Assembly (NCBI GenBank): GCA_949840465.1
Contig: CATKXE010000001.1
Span: 1-64,000 of the forward strand
Length of the DNA: 64,000 nucleotides
Reading direction: 5' to 3'
DNA from: an uncultured Lachnospiraceae bacterium
GTDB taxonomy: Bacteria; Bacillota; Clostridia; Lachnospirales; Lachnospiraceae
The notes beneath the pieces were generated by a model that saw only the letters and a program-made list of their open reading frames with translations, was not told where the DNA came from and made no database searches. Below, piece after piece: positions 56,303 through 64,000 of this stretch. The position numbers and the translations under genes were made by a program. Position 1 is the first letter of the stretch. Each line of letters starts with the position of its first letter.

Positions 56303-56560
56303 TTGAAAGATTACATTGAAGAACGCGCCGTAGAAATCGCCAATTATATCATAGAAAGCAACTCCACTGTACGGCAGACGGCAAAAAAATTCGGAATCAG
56401 CAAAAGTACGGTACATAAAGACGTCACCGAACGTCTCCTCCAGATCAACCCGGCTCTTGCTTCACAGGCCCGCAAGGTACTGGATACGAACAAATCTGAA
56501 CGCCACATCCGGGGCGGACTTGCCACCAGAGAAAAATATCTGCATCTGGAACACCAGTAG
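56303..56560 (+). CDS. spoIIID: Sporulation transcriptional regulator SpoIIID
   Basis: Mother-cell DNA-binding protein that modulates the SigE regulon and is needed for sigK expression in Bacillus. 85 residues; the helix-turn-helix reads STVRQTAKKFGISKSTVHKDVTERL and the C-terminal basic helix is RHIRGGLATREKYL. The start is TTG, with AGGGGGA 5 bases upstream; no ATG fits the family N-terminus. Together with sigK in this window it indicates a sporulating lineage. Confidence 0.96.
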   Translation: MKDYIEERAVEIANYIIESNSTVRQTAKKFGISKSTVHKDVTERLLQINPALASQARKVLDTNKSERHIRGGLATREKYLHLEHQ

Positions 56561-56564
56561 CGGA

Positions 56565-56601
56565 AAAGAGCGCAGAAAATCCAAAATATTCTGCGCTCTT
56601 T
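56565..56601 (+). terminator. Bidirectional terminator between spoIIID and the AIM24 gene
   Basis: AAAGAGCGCAGAA and TTCTGCGCTCTTT form a perfect 13-bp stem over an 11-base loop. T-tracts are short on both sides. Confidence 0.8.
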
Positions 56602-56645
56602 GCATATATCATGCGTGTCTCTTTCTTATATAAATCGACTGCTTC

Positions 56646-57323
56646 TTATTTCGAAGGGATAAACCGTGCGATTTCTCCTGCCACATTGGAGATCGGCATG
56701 GTCTGCAGCCAGATATGTCCCGGACCGCTTATAACTGTATTAAACACTCCTTCTCCGCCGAAGAGCATATTTTTCACTCCCGGCACTGATCGGATATCAA
56801 TGCTGCAGGTGGATTCCATCGCCGCAAGATATCCGGTGTCCACCACGATCTGCTGCCCTGGTTCCAGATCGTACTCAATGATATGGCCGTCAAATTCCAA
56901 AAATACCGTTCCCTGTCCGGACAGGCGCTGCATGATGAATCCTTCGCCGCCGAACAGCCCTGCTCCAAATTTCTTCTGGAAAAATACAGACAGATCCACG
57001 CCGGCCTCCGAAGCCAGAAAACCTGACTTCTGCACTACCAGTTCCCTGCCGGGTGCAATATCATAAGCTACAATCTTTCCCGGGAAGCTGGATGCAAATG
57101 CAATCATCCCGGAGCCGCCCTGTGCCGTATATATATTCTGGAACAGAGCCTCTCCCGCAAACATCCTTCCGATTGCCTTGCCGATTCCGCCATTCGATGT
57201 CGTCTCCATCAACATATTGGGCGACATCCAGCTCATAGACCCCCTCTCTGTAATCATCCTCTCACCGTTGTCCAGATAGCAGAGAACAACCGGCAAGGTC
57301 TCGCCTTTAATCTCATAACGCAT
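56646..57323 (-). CDS. AIM24 / TIGR00266 family protein
   Basis: 225-residue protein of the AIM24 family, built of tryptophan-RNA-binding-attenuator-like beta barrels; function in bacteria unknown. Landmarks: MITERGSMSWMSPNM, FQNIYTAQGGSGMIAFAS, and GLFGGEGFIMQRLSGQGTVFLE. The glycine repeats are typical. Monocistronic on the minus strand. Confidence 0.88.
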   Translation of the reverse strand: MRYEIKGETLPVVLCYLDNGERMITERGSMSWMSPNMLMETTSNGGIGKAIGRMFAGEALFQNIYTAQGGSGMIAFASSFPGKIVAYDIAPGRELVVQKSGFLASEAGVDLSVFFQKKFGAGLFGGEGFIMQRLSGQGTVFLEFDGHIIEYDLEPGQQIVVDTGYLAAMESTCSIDIRSVPGVKNMLFGGEGVFNTVISGPGHIWLQTMPISNVAGEIARFIPSK

Positions 57324-57667
57324 AAAATACTCTCCTTCCTGTTTCCTTCGATCCTTCTATTTTTTATAGCTGTGAACACTCAACAACCGTATATCAGCCA
57401 TTTATGTGCAATGTATAAAGAATAGTTTACGAGGTGTCTTCAAGTTTACTTTTGTTTTCTGCTACCACTCCATTTTGCTCGCATTTCTTCAAAATGTCAA
57501 GAAAATACGAGGGAATAAGTACACCTATTTTGTTCCTTATATGCGGATATACTGTTGATTTCCTGTGGATTTCCTGTGGAAAACTCTTAGTAACCGCATC
57601 CTATGCTTAAGAGATATTTCATGGCAATTCCTTACTCTGACAGATTTCTATACCCGTGAGTATAGCT
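57324..57667. other. Gene-free gap between the AIM24 gene and the histidine kinase
   Basis: AT-rich, no convincing ORF. It holds a direct 11-bp repeat (GATTTCCTGTG twice in tandem, near 57554-57575) and a minus-strand TTGACA with CAAAAT 17 bases later that could serve the AIM24 gene. No RNA gene recognised. Confidence 0.5.
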
Positions 57668-59887
57668 TCAAGGTACAAAATTCCCCTGCGCCTCCTCTTT
57701 GCCCCCGTTCGGAGTATAAGCGGCCAGTTCCTCCGTCCTCTTAGGCAGCCGGATGCTGACCTTGAACAAATCCGCCTCCGTAGTCACCTTCAGCGTCCCA
57801 TACTGCAGTTCCGTAAAACTCTTCGCAATCGCCAGCCCCAGGCCGGATCCTTCCGTATTCCGCGATGCATCGCCGCGCACAAACCGGTCTGTGATCTCAT
57901 CTGCATTAAATTTGAGCTCTGCTGCCGATACATTTTTCATAGAGATGAACACCTCATTCCCTTCATCTCTCAGCTCAATATATACCCTCGTATGGGGAAG
58001 GGCATATTTGGTGATATTCACGATCAGATTTTCGAAAATACGATACGTCTTCTGGCTGTCCAGGAGGAGTACCACCTTCTCCTTTGGCAGGCTCCACCTA
58101 AAGTCCAGCCCCGCCTCCCGGATTCGCGTGCTGTTTTCCAGTTCCACCTGTTTTAGAAGCTCAACAATATCAGCCCTCATAAAATTCATCGTCACATTCC
58201 GGCTGGCCGCCTTACTGATCTCAAACAAATCCTCGATCAGCACTTTCAGCCTCTGCGACTTCCGCTCCAGCACAGAGAGATATTCTTTTCGTTTCTGCGG
58301 ATCCTCCTCGGATTTCAGCAGATCCACATAAGTAATGATGGCAGTCAGCGGAGTTTTCAGGTCATGGGACACATTCGTGATCAGCTCGGTCTTCATCCGC
58401 TCACTCTTGACCTCCTCCTCCACTGCTTTCTTAAATCCCTTCTGAATTCTCTGGATTTCTGTCTTCATAGGATTAAAGATCCCTAAGTCCCCGGCGATCG
58501 GTGCATCCAGAATCCCCTCTGCGAGCAGATTCATGGATTCCAAAAGCATCTTATATTTTCTCTGTATATCATAAAAATACCTCCGAAGGATAATGAACAG
58601 CACCCCAGAATAAATGAGAAGCGCAAAGATCCCATAAAACCAGAAGCAGCTGATCACAGTCAGAAGCATGAAATTAATCAGCACGATCTTAAAAATTGTC
58701 TGGCTCGCCGCTTCCTGGATATCCAGATTGATCAGGCTGTCGTAAATCCTCTTAACATAATTCCGGATTCCTGCCCACATCCTTCGAAACAGTCCTGTAG
58801 CGCCGTCCGCGCCCTGCTTCACCTGCTCTCCAAGCTCCTCTTTCCTGTCCCTTGCCCAGAACAGCAGATGCGCGCATATACTCCGCTCCTTCCAGTATCT
58901 CCCTTTCATCGTAAAGACTGCCCTTAAGCAGGTCGTTCCCCAATAGACAACCGCAAAGACACAGAACCACATCAGCACATTCAACATTCTTTCCGCCCCA
59001 TGGTCAATACCGGACGCGCCCATCTCAGCTACAATATCCGCCAGCGTATGGTTCATCGTATTCCATACGACCGACGCATACCACCCTTCCATCGAACACG
59101 CAATCGCCCACACAATCCCTACAATTTCCAAAGGGCTCCTGAAAATCCAGAATTCCTCAATCCTCCAGCTTTTATTGCAAGGGATGAGAACAGCCGCAAA
59201 TACCACCAAAAAAATCAGGATCCATTCAAAATACAGATACGTACTGTTGTTGCTTAAAAGGAAAGAATATCCATGCTGAGAATTATATTGTGTCCGGATG
59301 TATCTCTGCAGGTTCTCTTCCGTCAGTGCATAGACCATCTTTGCGGAAACAGGCTCTTCAAAAAAATATGCAACATCATATGCTGAATCCGGTTCGTAAT
59401 GATAAACTCTCTGCTCTAATGCATACCGTTCATCTTCATCCGGACAGGTTCCGTCCACCTCCACGCTGATCTGCCCCCCAGAATCATATTCCAGAGCAAC
59501 CCGAAGCCCATAATCGGTGTTTTTGTTTAGAAGCCTTCGTAAATCCTCCTCACTGTTCTTTCCCAGCCGCCCCTTTCCATCAGCGGAAAACACTTCACAG
59601 TCCATATACTTCCGCATCAAAAAGAACGCGTCTTCCCCATAATCCTGCATCACCTTGCTCTGATCCACATTCCTCCTGACCTCATTATACAGATAATATC
59701 CTCCCCGGACCAGGTCATCCATCATATCCTGCATATGCTCCAGCGTAACCCGGCCTTTCAATTCCGGTTCCATCACATCTGCAAATACCGGATAGGCGGA
59801 CACCATGCAAAAAGAACACAAAAGCAGTATCGCCACGATCAATGCCACCGCAAATCTACGGCTGTTTTTCAATTTTATAGCCAACAC
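57668..59887 (-). CDS. Sensor histidine kinase with multi-helix membrane sensor
   Basis: 739 residues. An N-terminal membrane helix and an extracellular region of about 190 residues, then several further membrane helices (about 220-335 and 400-440), a linker, the H-box NVSHDLKTPLTAIITYVDLL and an ATPase domain with N-box NLIVNITKYA and GSGLGLAIAKSF. The sensor part is unlike BceS-type kinases, so it is not the partner of the Bce transporter. GTG start with AAGGTGG six bases upstream; it overlaps the end of the response regulator gene by 32 bases. Confidence 0.92.
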   Translation of the reverse strand: MLAIKLKNSRRFAVALIVAILLLCSFCMVSAYPVFADVMEPELKGRVTLEHMQDMMDDLVRGGYYLYNEVRRNVDQSKVMQDYGEDAFFLMRKYMDCEVFSADGKGRLGKNSEEDLRRLLNKNTDYGLRVALEYDSGGQISVEVDGTCPDEDERYALEQRVYHYEPDSAYDVAYFFEEPVSAKMVYALTEENLQRYIRTQYNSQHGYSFLLSNNSTYLYFEWILIFLVVFAAVLIPCNKSWRIEEFWIFRSPLEIVGIVWAIACSMEGWYASVVWNTMNHTLADIVAEMGASGIDHGAERMLNVLMWFCVFAVVYWGTTCLRAVFTMKGRYWKERSICAHLLFWARDRKEELGEQVKQGADGATGLFRRMWAGIRNYVKRIYDSLINLDIQEAASQTIFKIVLINFMLLTVISCFWFYGIFALLIYSGVLFIILRRYFYDIQRKYKMLLESMNLLAEGILDAPIAGDLGIFNPMKTEIQRIQKGFKKAVEEEVKSERMKTELITNVSHDLKTPLTAIITYVDLLKSEEDPQKRKEYLSVLERKSQRLKVLIEDLFEISKAASRNVTMNFMRADIVELLKQVELENSTRIREAGLDFRWSLPKEKVVLLLDSQKTYRIFENLIVNITKYALPHTRVYIELRDEGNEVFISMKNVSAAELKFNADEITDRFVRGDASRNTEGSGLGLAIAKSFTELQYGTLKVTTEADLFKVSIRLPKRTEELAAYTPNGGKEEAQGNFVP

Positions 59888-60554
59888 CCCACACCACCTT
59901 CAAATATTCAGGATTTTTTGGATCCACTTCAATTTTTTCACGGATATTCCGCACATGCACCATGATTGTATCTGTATTGATGGCACGCTCCTGCCATACA
60001 CGCTCATAGATTTCTTCCGCAGAGAATACATGCCCCGCGTTCTTTGCCAAAAGCAGCAGAATCTTATACTCAATCGGCGTCAGTCGAACCGGATTGCCGT
60101 CCATGGACACCTCCACCGTATCCTCGTTGATCTCCAGCCCGCCGATGACATGGACATTTTCTTTGGGTTCCAGCTTTTCTAAAAATTTCCGGTAACGCCG
60201 AAGCTGGGAATTGACCCGTGCCATCAGCTCCATCGGGGTAAACGGTTTTGTCACATAGTCATCCGCACCGATATTGAGTCCCATAACCTTATCCACTTCC
60301 TCTGATTTTGCTGAAAGCATGATCACCGGAAAATCAAATTTTTCCCGCAGCTTCATCGTCATATGGATGCCGTCCATCCGCGGCATCATAATATCCACGA
60401 TTGCCAGATGGATTTCCTCCTTTTCCAGAACTTCCAGGCCTTCTATGCCGTCTGCCGCCTGAAATACCTCATACCCCTGGCTTTGCAGGTAGATCTGTAC
60501 GCCTTCCCGGATTTCTTTATCGTCTTCCACCACCAGAACATGATTAATCTCCAT
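59856..60554 (-). CDS. OmpR/PhoB family response regulator
   Basis: 232 residues: receiver domain with phospho-acceptor in LAIVDIMMPRMDG and lysine in DDYVTKPFTPMEL, and a C-terminal winged helix (LTPIEYKILLLLAKNAGHVFS, TIMVHVRNIREKIE). The ORF track adds 21 codons; GGGAGG lies 9 bases before the ATG used. Cognate kinase is the overlapping downstream gene. Confidence 0.95.
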   Translation of the reverse strand: MEINHVLVVEDDKEIREGVQIYLQSQGYEVFQAADGIEGLEVLEKEEIHLAIVDIMMPRMDGIHMTMKLREKFDFPVIMLSAKSEEVDKVMGLNIGADDYVTKPFTPMELMARVNSQLRRYRKFLEKLEPKENVHVIGGLEINEDTVEVSMDGNPVRLTPIEYKILLLLAKNAGHVFSAEEIYERVWQERAINTDTIMVHVRNIREKIEVDPKNPEYLKVVWGVGYKIEKQP

Positions 60555-60794
60555 TTCTTCTGTCCTCCCTCTGTTGCCTGAAATTCTCTTCCGTCCTCTT
60601 TTCTTTTTATGTGCCATGGAAACACTTTCACAAACAGACTGTCACAATGCTTCTCATTATTCATCTGCGGGAATATCCCGTCATCCGCGGGGTCATTGAC
60701 TTATGATCCTCCCATAAATTTTATACAGGCGCAGACCCTCCCCACAACGAGTATCATACGAATAAACAGCACAAATGTCAAATTTTTTACTCCT

Positions 60795-61304
60795 TTACGC
60801 TAAAGCATGAATTGCAGCTTCCCCAAAAAAGTACCCTGCGCCGACAAATGCCAGATTCCATAGAAAAATCCCCAACACAGAACTCATCGTATATACTGCA
60901 AAATCCATTCTCACCATCCCTGCCGGAATGGAGATAAGCGTGCGTACCATAGGAAGCAGTTTACTGACAAATACACCGACGCCGCCTTTTTGTCGCAGCA
61001 TTTCTATCTTCTCTTCAATCATCGGCTTTTGTTTGGGAAACTTCTTAAAATAGATGCCCAGAACCTTTGCCCCGCCAAATCTCCCGAGAAAATAGAGTAC
61101 CCAGCTCCCTGTCAGCCCGGCGCCCACAGAAATCAATATTACAAGCGGAAAACTGATCTCCCCTTTCGCCGCCCAAATACCAGCCAGCGGCATGATCACC
61201 CCGGCCGGGAAGCCCGGTAGGTTCAGGTATTCCAAAAATACGATCAGGTAAATAAAGAAAGCGCCATAATCTAAAAAATATTGTGTTAAAGCCTGAATAT
61301 TCAC
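60795..61304 (-). CDS. DedA family (VTT domain) membrane protein
   Basis: 169-residue membrane protein of the DedA family, whose members flip undecaprenyl phosphate or phosphatidylethanolamine. Landmarks: EYLNLPGFPAGVIMPLAG, VLYFLGRFGG and KLLPMVRTLISIPAGMVRMD with the conserved arginines. GTG start with AAAGGAGG 8 bases upstream. A little shorter than the usual 200 residues. Confidence 0.9.
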   Translation of the reverse strand: MNIQALTQYFLDYGAFFIYLIVFLEYLNLPGFPAGVIMPLAGIWAAKGEISFPLVILISVGAGLTGSWVLYFLGRFGGAKVLGIYFKKFPKQKPMIEEKIEMLRQKGGVGVFVSKLLPMVRTLISIPAGMVRMDFAVYTMSSVLGIFLWNLAFVGAGYFFGEAAIHALA

Positions 61305-61538
61305 AGCGCCAACCTCCTTTCATTTGTATTCTGACAAATATGCCCGTTTTATCCATTTCCACAAAATATTTTTTGGATTATCCTTATTCTACCCCACATA
61401 TCTAAAGCAGACAGTTAGAACAAACAAAAGAATTTCTTAAGAAAAGTAAAGAAAAAGTGAACCCTTTATGAAATCCACCCATTCTTTGAACTTGTTTTGA
61501 ATATTTTGAATATTTTTGTCTATTTTTCACAATACGTC

Positions 61539-61567
61539 TTGCTATCATACACAATTTGATATATACT
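61539..61567 (+). promoter_or_regulatory. Promoter of the cobalamin adenosyltransferase gene
   Basis: TTGCTA, 17 bases, TATACT, followed seven bases later by another TATACT. Expected start near 61576, giving a leader of about 310 bases. The stretch 61305-61538 holds no gene that I can see. Confidence 0.6.
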
Positions 61568-61588
61568 ATATACTATAAACGAGACAAT

Positions 61589-61860
61589 ATTCCGGCGTTT
61601 TACTTCATACCCTGTTTAGATCATCCGGATATCGGGATGATCTGTATGTATAGAATTTCCAGCGAATGATTTGCCTGAACAATGTAGAATAGAGATGCCG
61701 GAATTTAATAAACAAAGCCAGAAGATAAGGGGGGTTGATGAACTATGAAAATTTTATAGCCACCGCCGGCAGCCGGGTTTATAGCCCGTGCTTTATCAGG
61801 CAGTGTGCATTTCAGATCTTCGGACAGGCAGCGATCTATAGAGGCTGTCTGGCTTATCTT
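61589..61860 (+). ncRNA. Structured 5' leader of the cobalamin adenosyltransferase gene (candidate riboswitch)
   Basis: Domain 1 is closed by ATTCCGGC / GCCGGAAT and contains AGATCATCC / GGATGATCT. Domain 2 has two mutually exclusive long-range pairings: AAGCCAG with CTGGCTT, or the adjacent AAGATAAG with CTTATCTT, the two right arms overlapping by three bases, plus GACAG / CTGTC. The layout looks like a switch. The motif AAGCCAGAAGA resembles the 3' edge of cobalamin riboswitches, but the core GGGAA...GGTG and the B12 box are not visible, so it is not an obvious class I element. Confidence 0.5.
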
Positions 61861-61890
61861 TGCAAAATGTACTGTTAAGGGGAAATTATT

Positions 61891-62430
61891 ATGAGCATCT
61901 ACACCAAAAAGGGGGATGACGGTAGAACCTCGCTTATAGACGGAATCAGCGTGTCCAAATCCGATGACCGGATTGAACTCCTGGGAACCATCGATGAGCT
62001 GAACAGTGCGATTGGACTGGCAAAGGTCATTGCCGAAAAAACACTTTATGACAATCTCGCCCGTCGGCAGCAGGAACTCTTGCAGATGATGTCCGGCATT
62101 GCCGACCCGCGCAATCCAAAATACCGTTTCAGCAAAGAGGACACCCTGACGCTGGAAGAAGGCATTGACCACATGGAGAATTCGTTTCCACGAGTGAAGG
62201 AATTCGTACTGTATGGCGGCTGTGAACAGTCCGCGCGGCTTGATATGGCGCGCGCAGTTGCCAGACGCGCAGAACGCCGTTTCCGCAAAGCAGCATTAAA
62301 ATACGGCGCTGACCCGAAAGCGATGCAGTATCTCAACCGTTTGTCTGATTACCTCTACGTAGCGGCGCGATATGCCGACTACCGGGCTTCCGTCCGGATG
62401 GATGAACATCCTGGGAAGGAAACCACTTAA
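61891..62430 (+). CDS. Cob(I)yrinic acid a,c-diamide adenosyltransferase, PduO type
   Basis: Transfers the adenosyl group of ATP to cob(I)alamin. 179 residues with the N-terminal ATP-binding YTKKGDDGRTSLIDG, the central IDELNSAIGLAK and the C-terminal RRAERR and LNRLSDYLYVAARYAD signatures. The loop residues match the PduO family, although one helix reads RFSKEDTLTLEEGIDHME, in good agreement. AAGGGG precedes the ATG. Stand-alone gene with long leader; no other cobalamin gene is near. Confidence 0.94.
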   Translation: MSIYTKKGDDGRTSLIDGISVSKSDDRIELLGTIDELNSAIGLAKVIAEKTLYDNLARRQQELLQMMSGIADPRNPKYRFSKEDTLTLEEGIDHMENSFPRVKEFVLYGGCEQSARLDMARAVARRAERRFRKAALKYGADPKAMQYLNRLSDYLYVAARYADYRASVRMDEHPGKETT

Positions 62431-62493
62431 ACAATAACACGATAAATCCCTGCGAATCTGCCGCAGGCACATTCCATGGGATCTGAAAAATTG

Positions 62494-62526
62494 ATACCCC
62501 GCAGCTTGATTTATGCTGCGGGGTAT
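62494..62526 (+). terminator. Terminator hairpin after the adenosyltransferase gene
   Basis: ATACCCCGCAGC and GCTGCGGGGTAT pair perfectly over a 9-base loop followed by TTAAAATAC. The ATACCCCGCAGC core is the same as in the pfkA 3' palindrome. Confidence 0.65.
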
Positions 62527-62535
62527 TTAAAATAC

Positions 62536-62572
62536 GGTACAATTCACGGCCTGATCGGGCATAAATTGTACC
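62536..62572 (-). terminator. Terminator hairpin after the nucleotidyltransferase gene
   Basis: GGTACAATT and AATTGTACC pair perfectly over 19 bases; on the minus strand GTATTTTAAAT follows. Starts 11 bases after the stop codon. Confidence 0.65.
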
Positions 62573-62583
62573 CGAAATTCCTC

Positions 62584-63336
62584 TCACTGAAGGACGCTGT
62601 AAAAATATTGGTTCAATCTGTCCCAGGACGGCTTGCCCTCCTCTTTGACTGACAATACTTCCTGCCCCATGTCTTTTAAGCTCTTCCCGATATATTCAAT
62701 CAGCTTTGTATTCCTCTGCGACTTTCCCAGTTCCGAGGAGATCTTCTTTTTCTGAAGAAGGCCTAATATGTAATCTTTCCACGTATCCTCCAGTTTCTGC
62801 CTTACAAGCTCTTCAAACAGCATGGGAGGAATCCTTCTTTCCTCCAGCAGCCATTTTGCCTGCAGCATCTGGCGGATCACATAAAAATACTTCACCAGCC
62901 AGACTTCATCATCCTGAAAATAGGTCCGATAATCCACAGACGCCGTATGGATATAACTCTGGGCACACTTTTTCACGGAGAAATATTCTGGAAGAAGCAT
63001 CCTTAACTCCACTGCTTCCGGTGTTGAACGATATACTGTGGGGGAAGAAAACCACTCATACACTTCCGGTGTTGAACGGTACACCATACGGAGCACCCGT
63101 CTCAGATCCCACCCTTCAATATCCAAAAGGTCATCCTGCTGCGCATCTATAGAATCCCTGATCTCTTCCAGCCGGAGATACTCCTTTTTATCCCTGATAT
63201 AAACAAACCGCACATCATAGTCACTATTCGGTGAGGCAAAGCCCCATGCCCGGCTCCCTGTCTCCACAGCCCAAATGACCCTGACATGCTCCTTCTGCTC
63301 TATCTCACCTAATTTCGCCCGAATAATTGCTTCCAT
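62584..63336 (-). CDS. RlaP/YcgL-type nucleotidyltransferase
   Basis: 250 residues of the DNA polymerase beta-like nucleotidyltransferase superfamily (PF10127, the T4 RlaP group). The active site is GSRAWGFASPNSDYDVRFVY with the metal aspartates. Two copies of VYRSTPE appear 15 residues apart (residues about 85 and 100), encoded by nearly identical DNA (TTCCGGTGTTGAACG on the plus strand). Biological role unknown; some relatives belong to RNA-repair or toxin-like groups. GGGGAG precedes the ATG. Confidence 0.88.
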   Translation of the reverse strand: MEAIIRAKLGEIEQKEHVRVIWAVETGSRAWGFASPNSDYDVRFVYIRDKKEYLRLEEIRDSIDAQQDDLLDIEGWDLRRVLRMVYRSTPEVYEWFSSPTVYRSTPEAVELRMLLPEYFSVKKCAQSYIHTASVDYRTYFQDDEVWLVKYFYVIRQMLQAKWLLEERRIPPMLFEELVRQKLEDTWKDYILGLLQKKKISSELGKSQRNTKLIEYIGKSLKDMGQEVLSVKEEGKPSWDRLNQYFYSVLQ

Positions 63337-63494
63337 CTCTCCATCTCCCCAAGTCTAAAATTCTGCCGTCGCGCAATGCTTTGGTCTCCCCCTGAAGAAT
63401 CACATCTGTCCGCCAAAAAACAACTGCCGGCCCGACTGACCCCAACTCCGATCCACGCCAAAGCGAAACTATATTCCAGGCTAATATAAAACCA

Positions 63495-64000
63495 TTAATC
63501 CGCTAAAGTTTCCGGTTCAGGATACTCTTCCCCGAACAACTCCGCTGTCACCTTCTTCATCACCTGCGGCGAAAGCGGCCGATCCTGATAGTCCGTCTGA
63601 GTATCTGCAATCTTGTTAACCACATCCATCCCTTCCGTAATCTTCCCAAACGCGGCATATGCGCCATCCAGATGCGGTGATTTCTTATGCATAATGAAAA
63701 ACTGGGAACCCGCGGAATCAGGATGCATTGCACGCGCCATGGATAACACGCCTTCATCATGCTCCAGATTATTTTCAAAGCCGTTCTGCGAAAATTCGCC
63801 GCGGATACTGTAACCCGGGCCGCCCATTCCCGTACCGTCAGGACATCCTCCCTGAATCATAAACCCACTGATCACCCGATGGAAAATCAGCCCGTCATAA
63901 TATCCCCTGTTCACCAGAGATATAAAATTGCGCACCGTGTTCGGCGCGATCTCCGGATAAAGCTCTGCTTTCATAATGTCCCCGTTTTCCATCTCAAATA
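63495..64000 (-). CDS. Cyclophilin-type peptidyl-prolyl isomerase (5' part outside window)
   Basis: Prolyl cis-trans isomerase; visible are YYDGLIFHRVISGFMIQGGCPDG, SMARAMHPDSAGSQFFIMH and DGAYAAFGKITEGMDVV, including the catalytic Arg and the GSQFFI signature. The first in-frame ATG in the window gives MENGDIMKAELYPEIAP, but the frame stays open to the right edge (Phe-Glu precede) and cyclophilins normally have further residues before this point, so the real start is probably outside. Confidence 0.92.
   Translation of the reverse strand, partial: FEMENGDIMKAELYPEIAPNTVRNFISLVNRGYYDGLIFHRVISGFMIQGGCPDGTGMGGPGYSIRGEFSQNGFENNLEHDEGVLSMARAMHPDSAGSQFFIMHKKSPHLDGAYAAFGKITEGMDVVNKIADTQTDYQDRPLSPQVMKKVTAELFGEEYPEPETLAD

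Noticed and set aside
57668-60554. Assignment of the two-component system as the BceRS partner of the ABC transporter
   Set aside because: BceS kinases are short, intramembrane-sensing proteins with two helices; this kinase has a large multi-helix sensor, and the genes are 5 kb apart on the other strand.
61589-61890. Classical AdoCbl riboswitch assignment for the adenosyltransferase leader
   Set aside because: Only AAGCCAGAAGA resembles the consensus; the GGGAA/GGTG core and the B12 box are not found, so I list it as an unassigned structured leader.
61705-62172. 155-residue minus-strand ORF opposite the adenosyltransferase
   Set aside because: It is antisense to a highly conserved gene and its structured leader; no ribosome-binding site or homology.

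Overview
The window reads as a chromosomal segment of an endospore-forming, mid-GC member of the Clostridia, most likely family Lachnospiraceae. The evidence is the set of families present: SigK and SpoIIID, CodY, a CIRCE-controlled groESL operon, and several small families I know mainly from Lachnospiraceae (DUF5688, DUF6106, DUF6465, DUF5724/DUF4132). I cannot name a species. There is no prophage, integrase, transposase or CRISPR array; most of the window is core chromosome with a few accessory or lineage-specific patches.

Layout. The left edge (1-204) carries tandem strong minus-strand promoters and a leader that look like the front of an rRNA operon lying just outside the window, followed by tRNA-Ser(GGA). 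From about 0.7 to 31.7 kb nearly everything is on the minus strand: a chemoreceptor, a CAAX-type membrane protease, argS with a downstream alanyl-tRNA editing protein, tRNA-Arg(CCG), efp, a coupled amidase / chorismate mutase-shikimate kinase fusion / YqeG operon, guaB, groESL, codY, and the topA-dprA-yifB block. Plus-strand exceptions are nfo and sigK. A lineage-specific patch (23.8-31.7 kb) holds a 1647-residue DUF5724/DUF4132 protein preceded by a small ubiquitin-like (ThiS/MoaD-type beta-grasp) protein, then a large secreted protein with a degenerate transglutaminase-like domain.

From 32 to 48 kb: a stand-alone sugar-ABC ATPase (UgpC/MsmX type), a PucR/CdaR regulator with DUF6106, a sirtuin, an HD phosphohydrolase, a histone-like DUF6465 protein, an aldose epimerase, a lipoprotein related to trigger factor, cardiolipin synthase, murI, pfkA and dnaE. 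From 48.6 to 56.6 kb the plus strand dominates: a DHH phosphoesterase, a Bce-type peptide-antibiotic ABC transporter with a clear palindromic operator but no adjacent two-component system, ahcY behind a strongly structured leader, a YdiB-like shikimate dehydrogenase, and spoIIID. The right end has a two-component system, a DedA protein, a PduO-type cobalamin adenosyltransferase behind a long structured leader, a nucleotidyltransferase and the C-terminal part of a cyclophilin that runs off the window.

Most interesting for follow-up: the beta-grasp plus DUF5724/DUF4132 gene pair; the structured leaders of the cobalamin adenosyltransferase and ahcY; an intrinsic terminator whose U-tract lies inside the last codons of sigK; a 136-bp long imperfect hairpin resembling a miniature mobile element; a 15-bp coding minisatellite across an amidase start codon; and families of short dispersed repeats in gene flanks. 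Start codons were moved from the ORF track wherever a Shine-Dalgarno sequence decided the matter.
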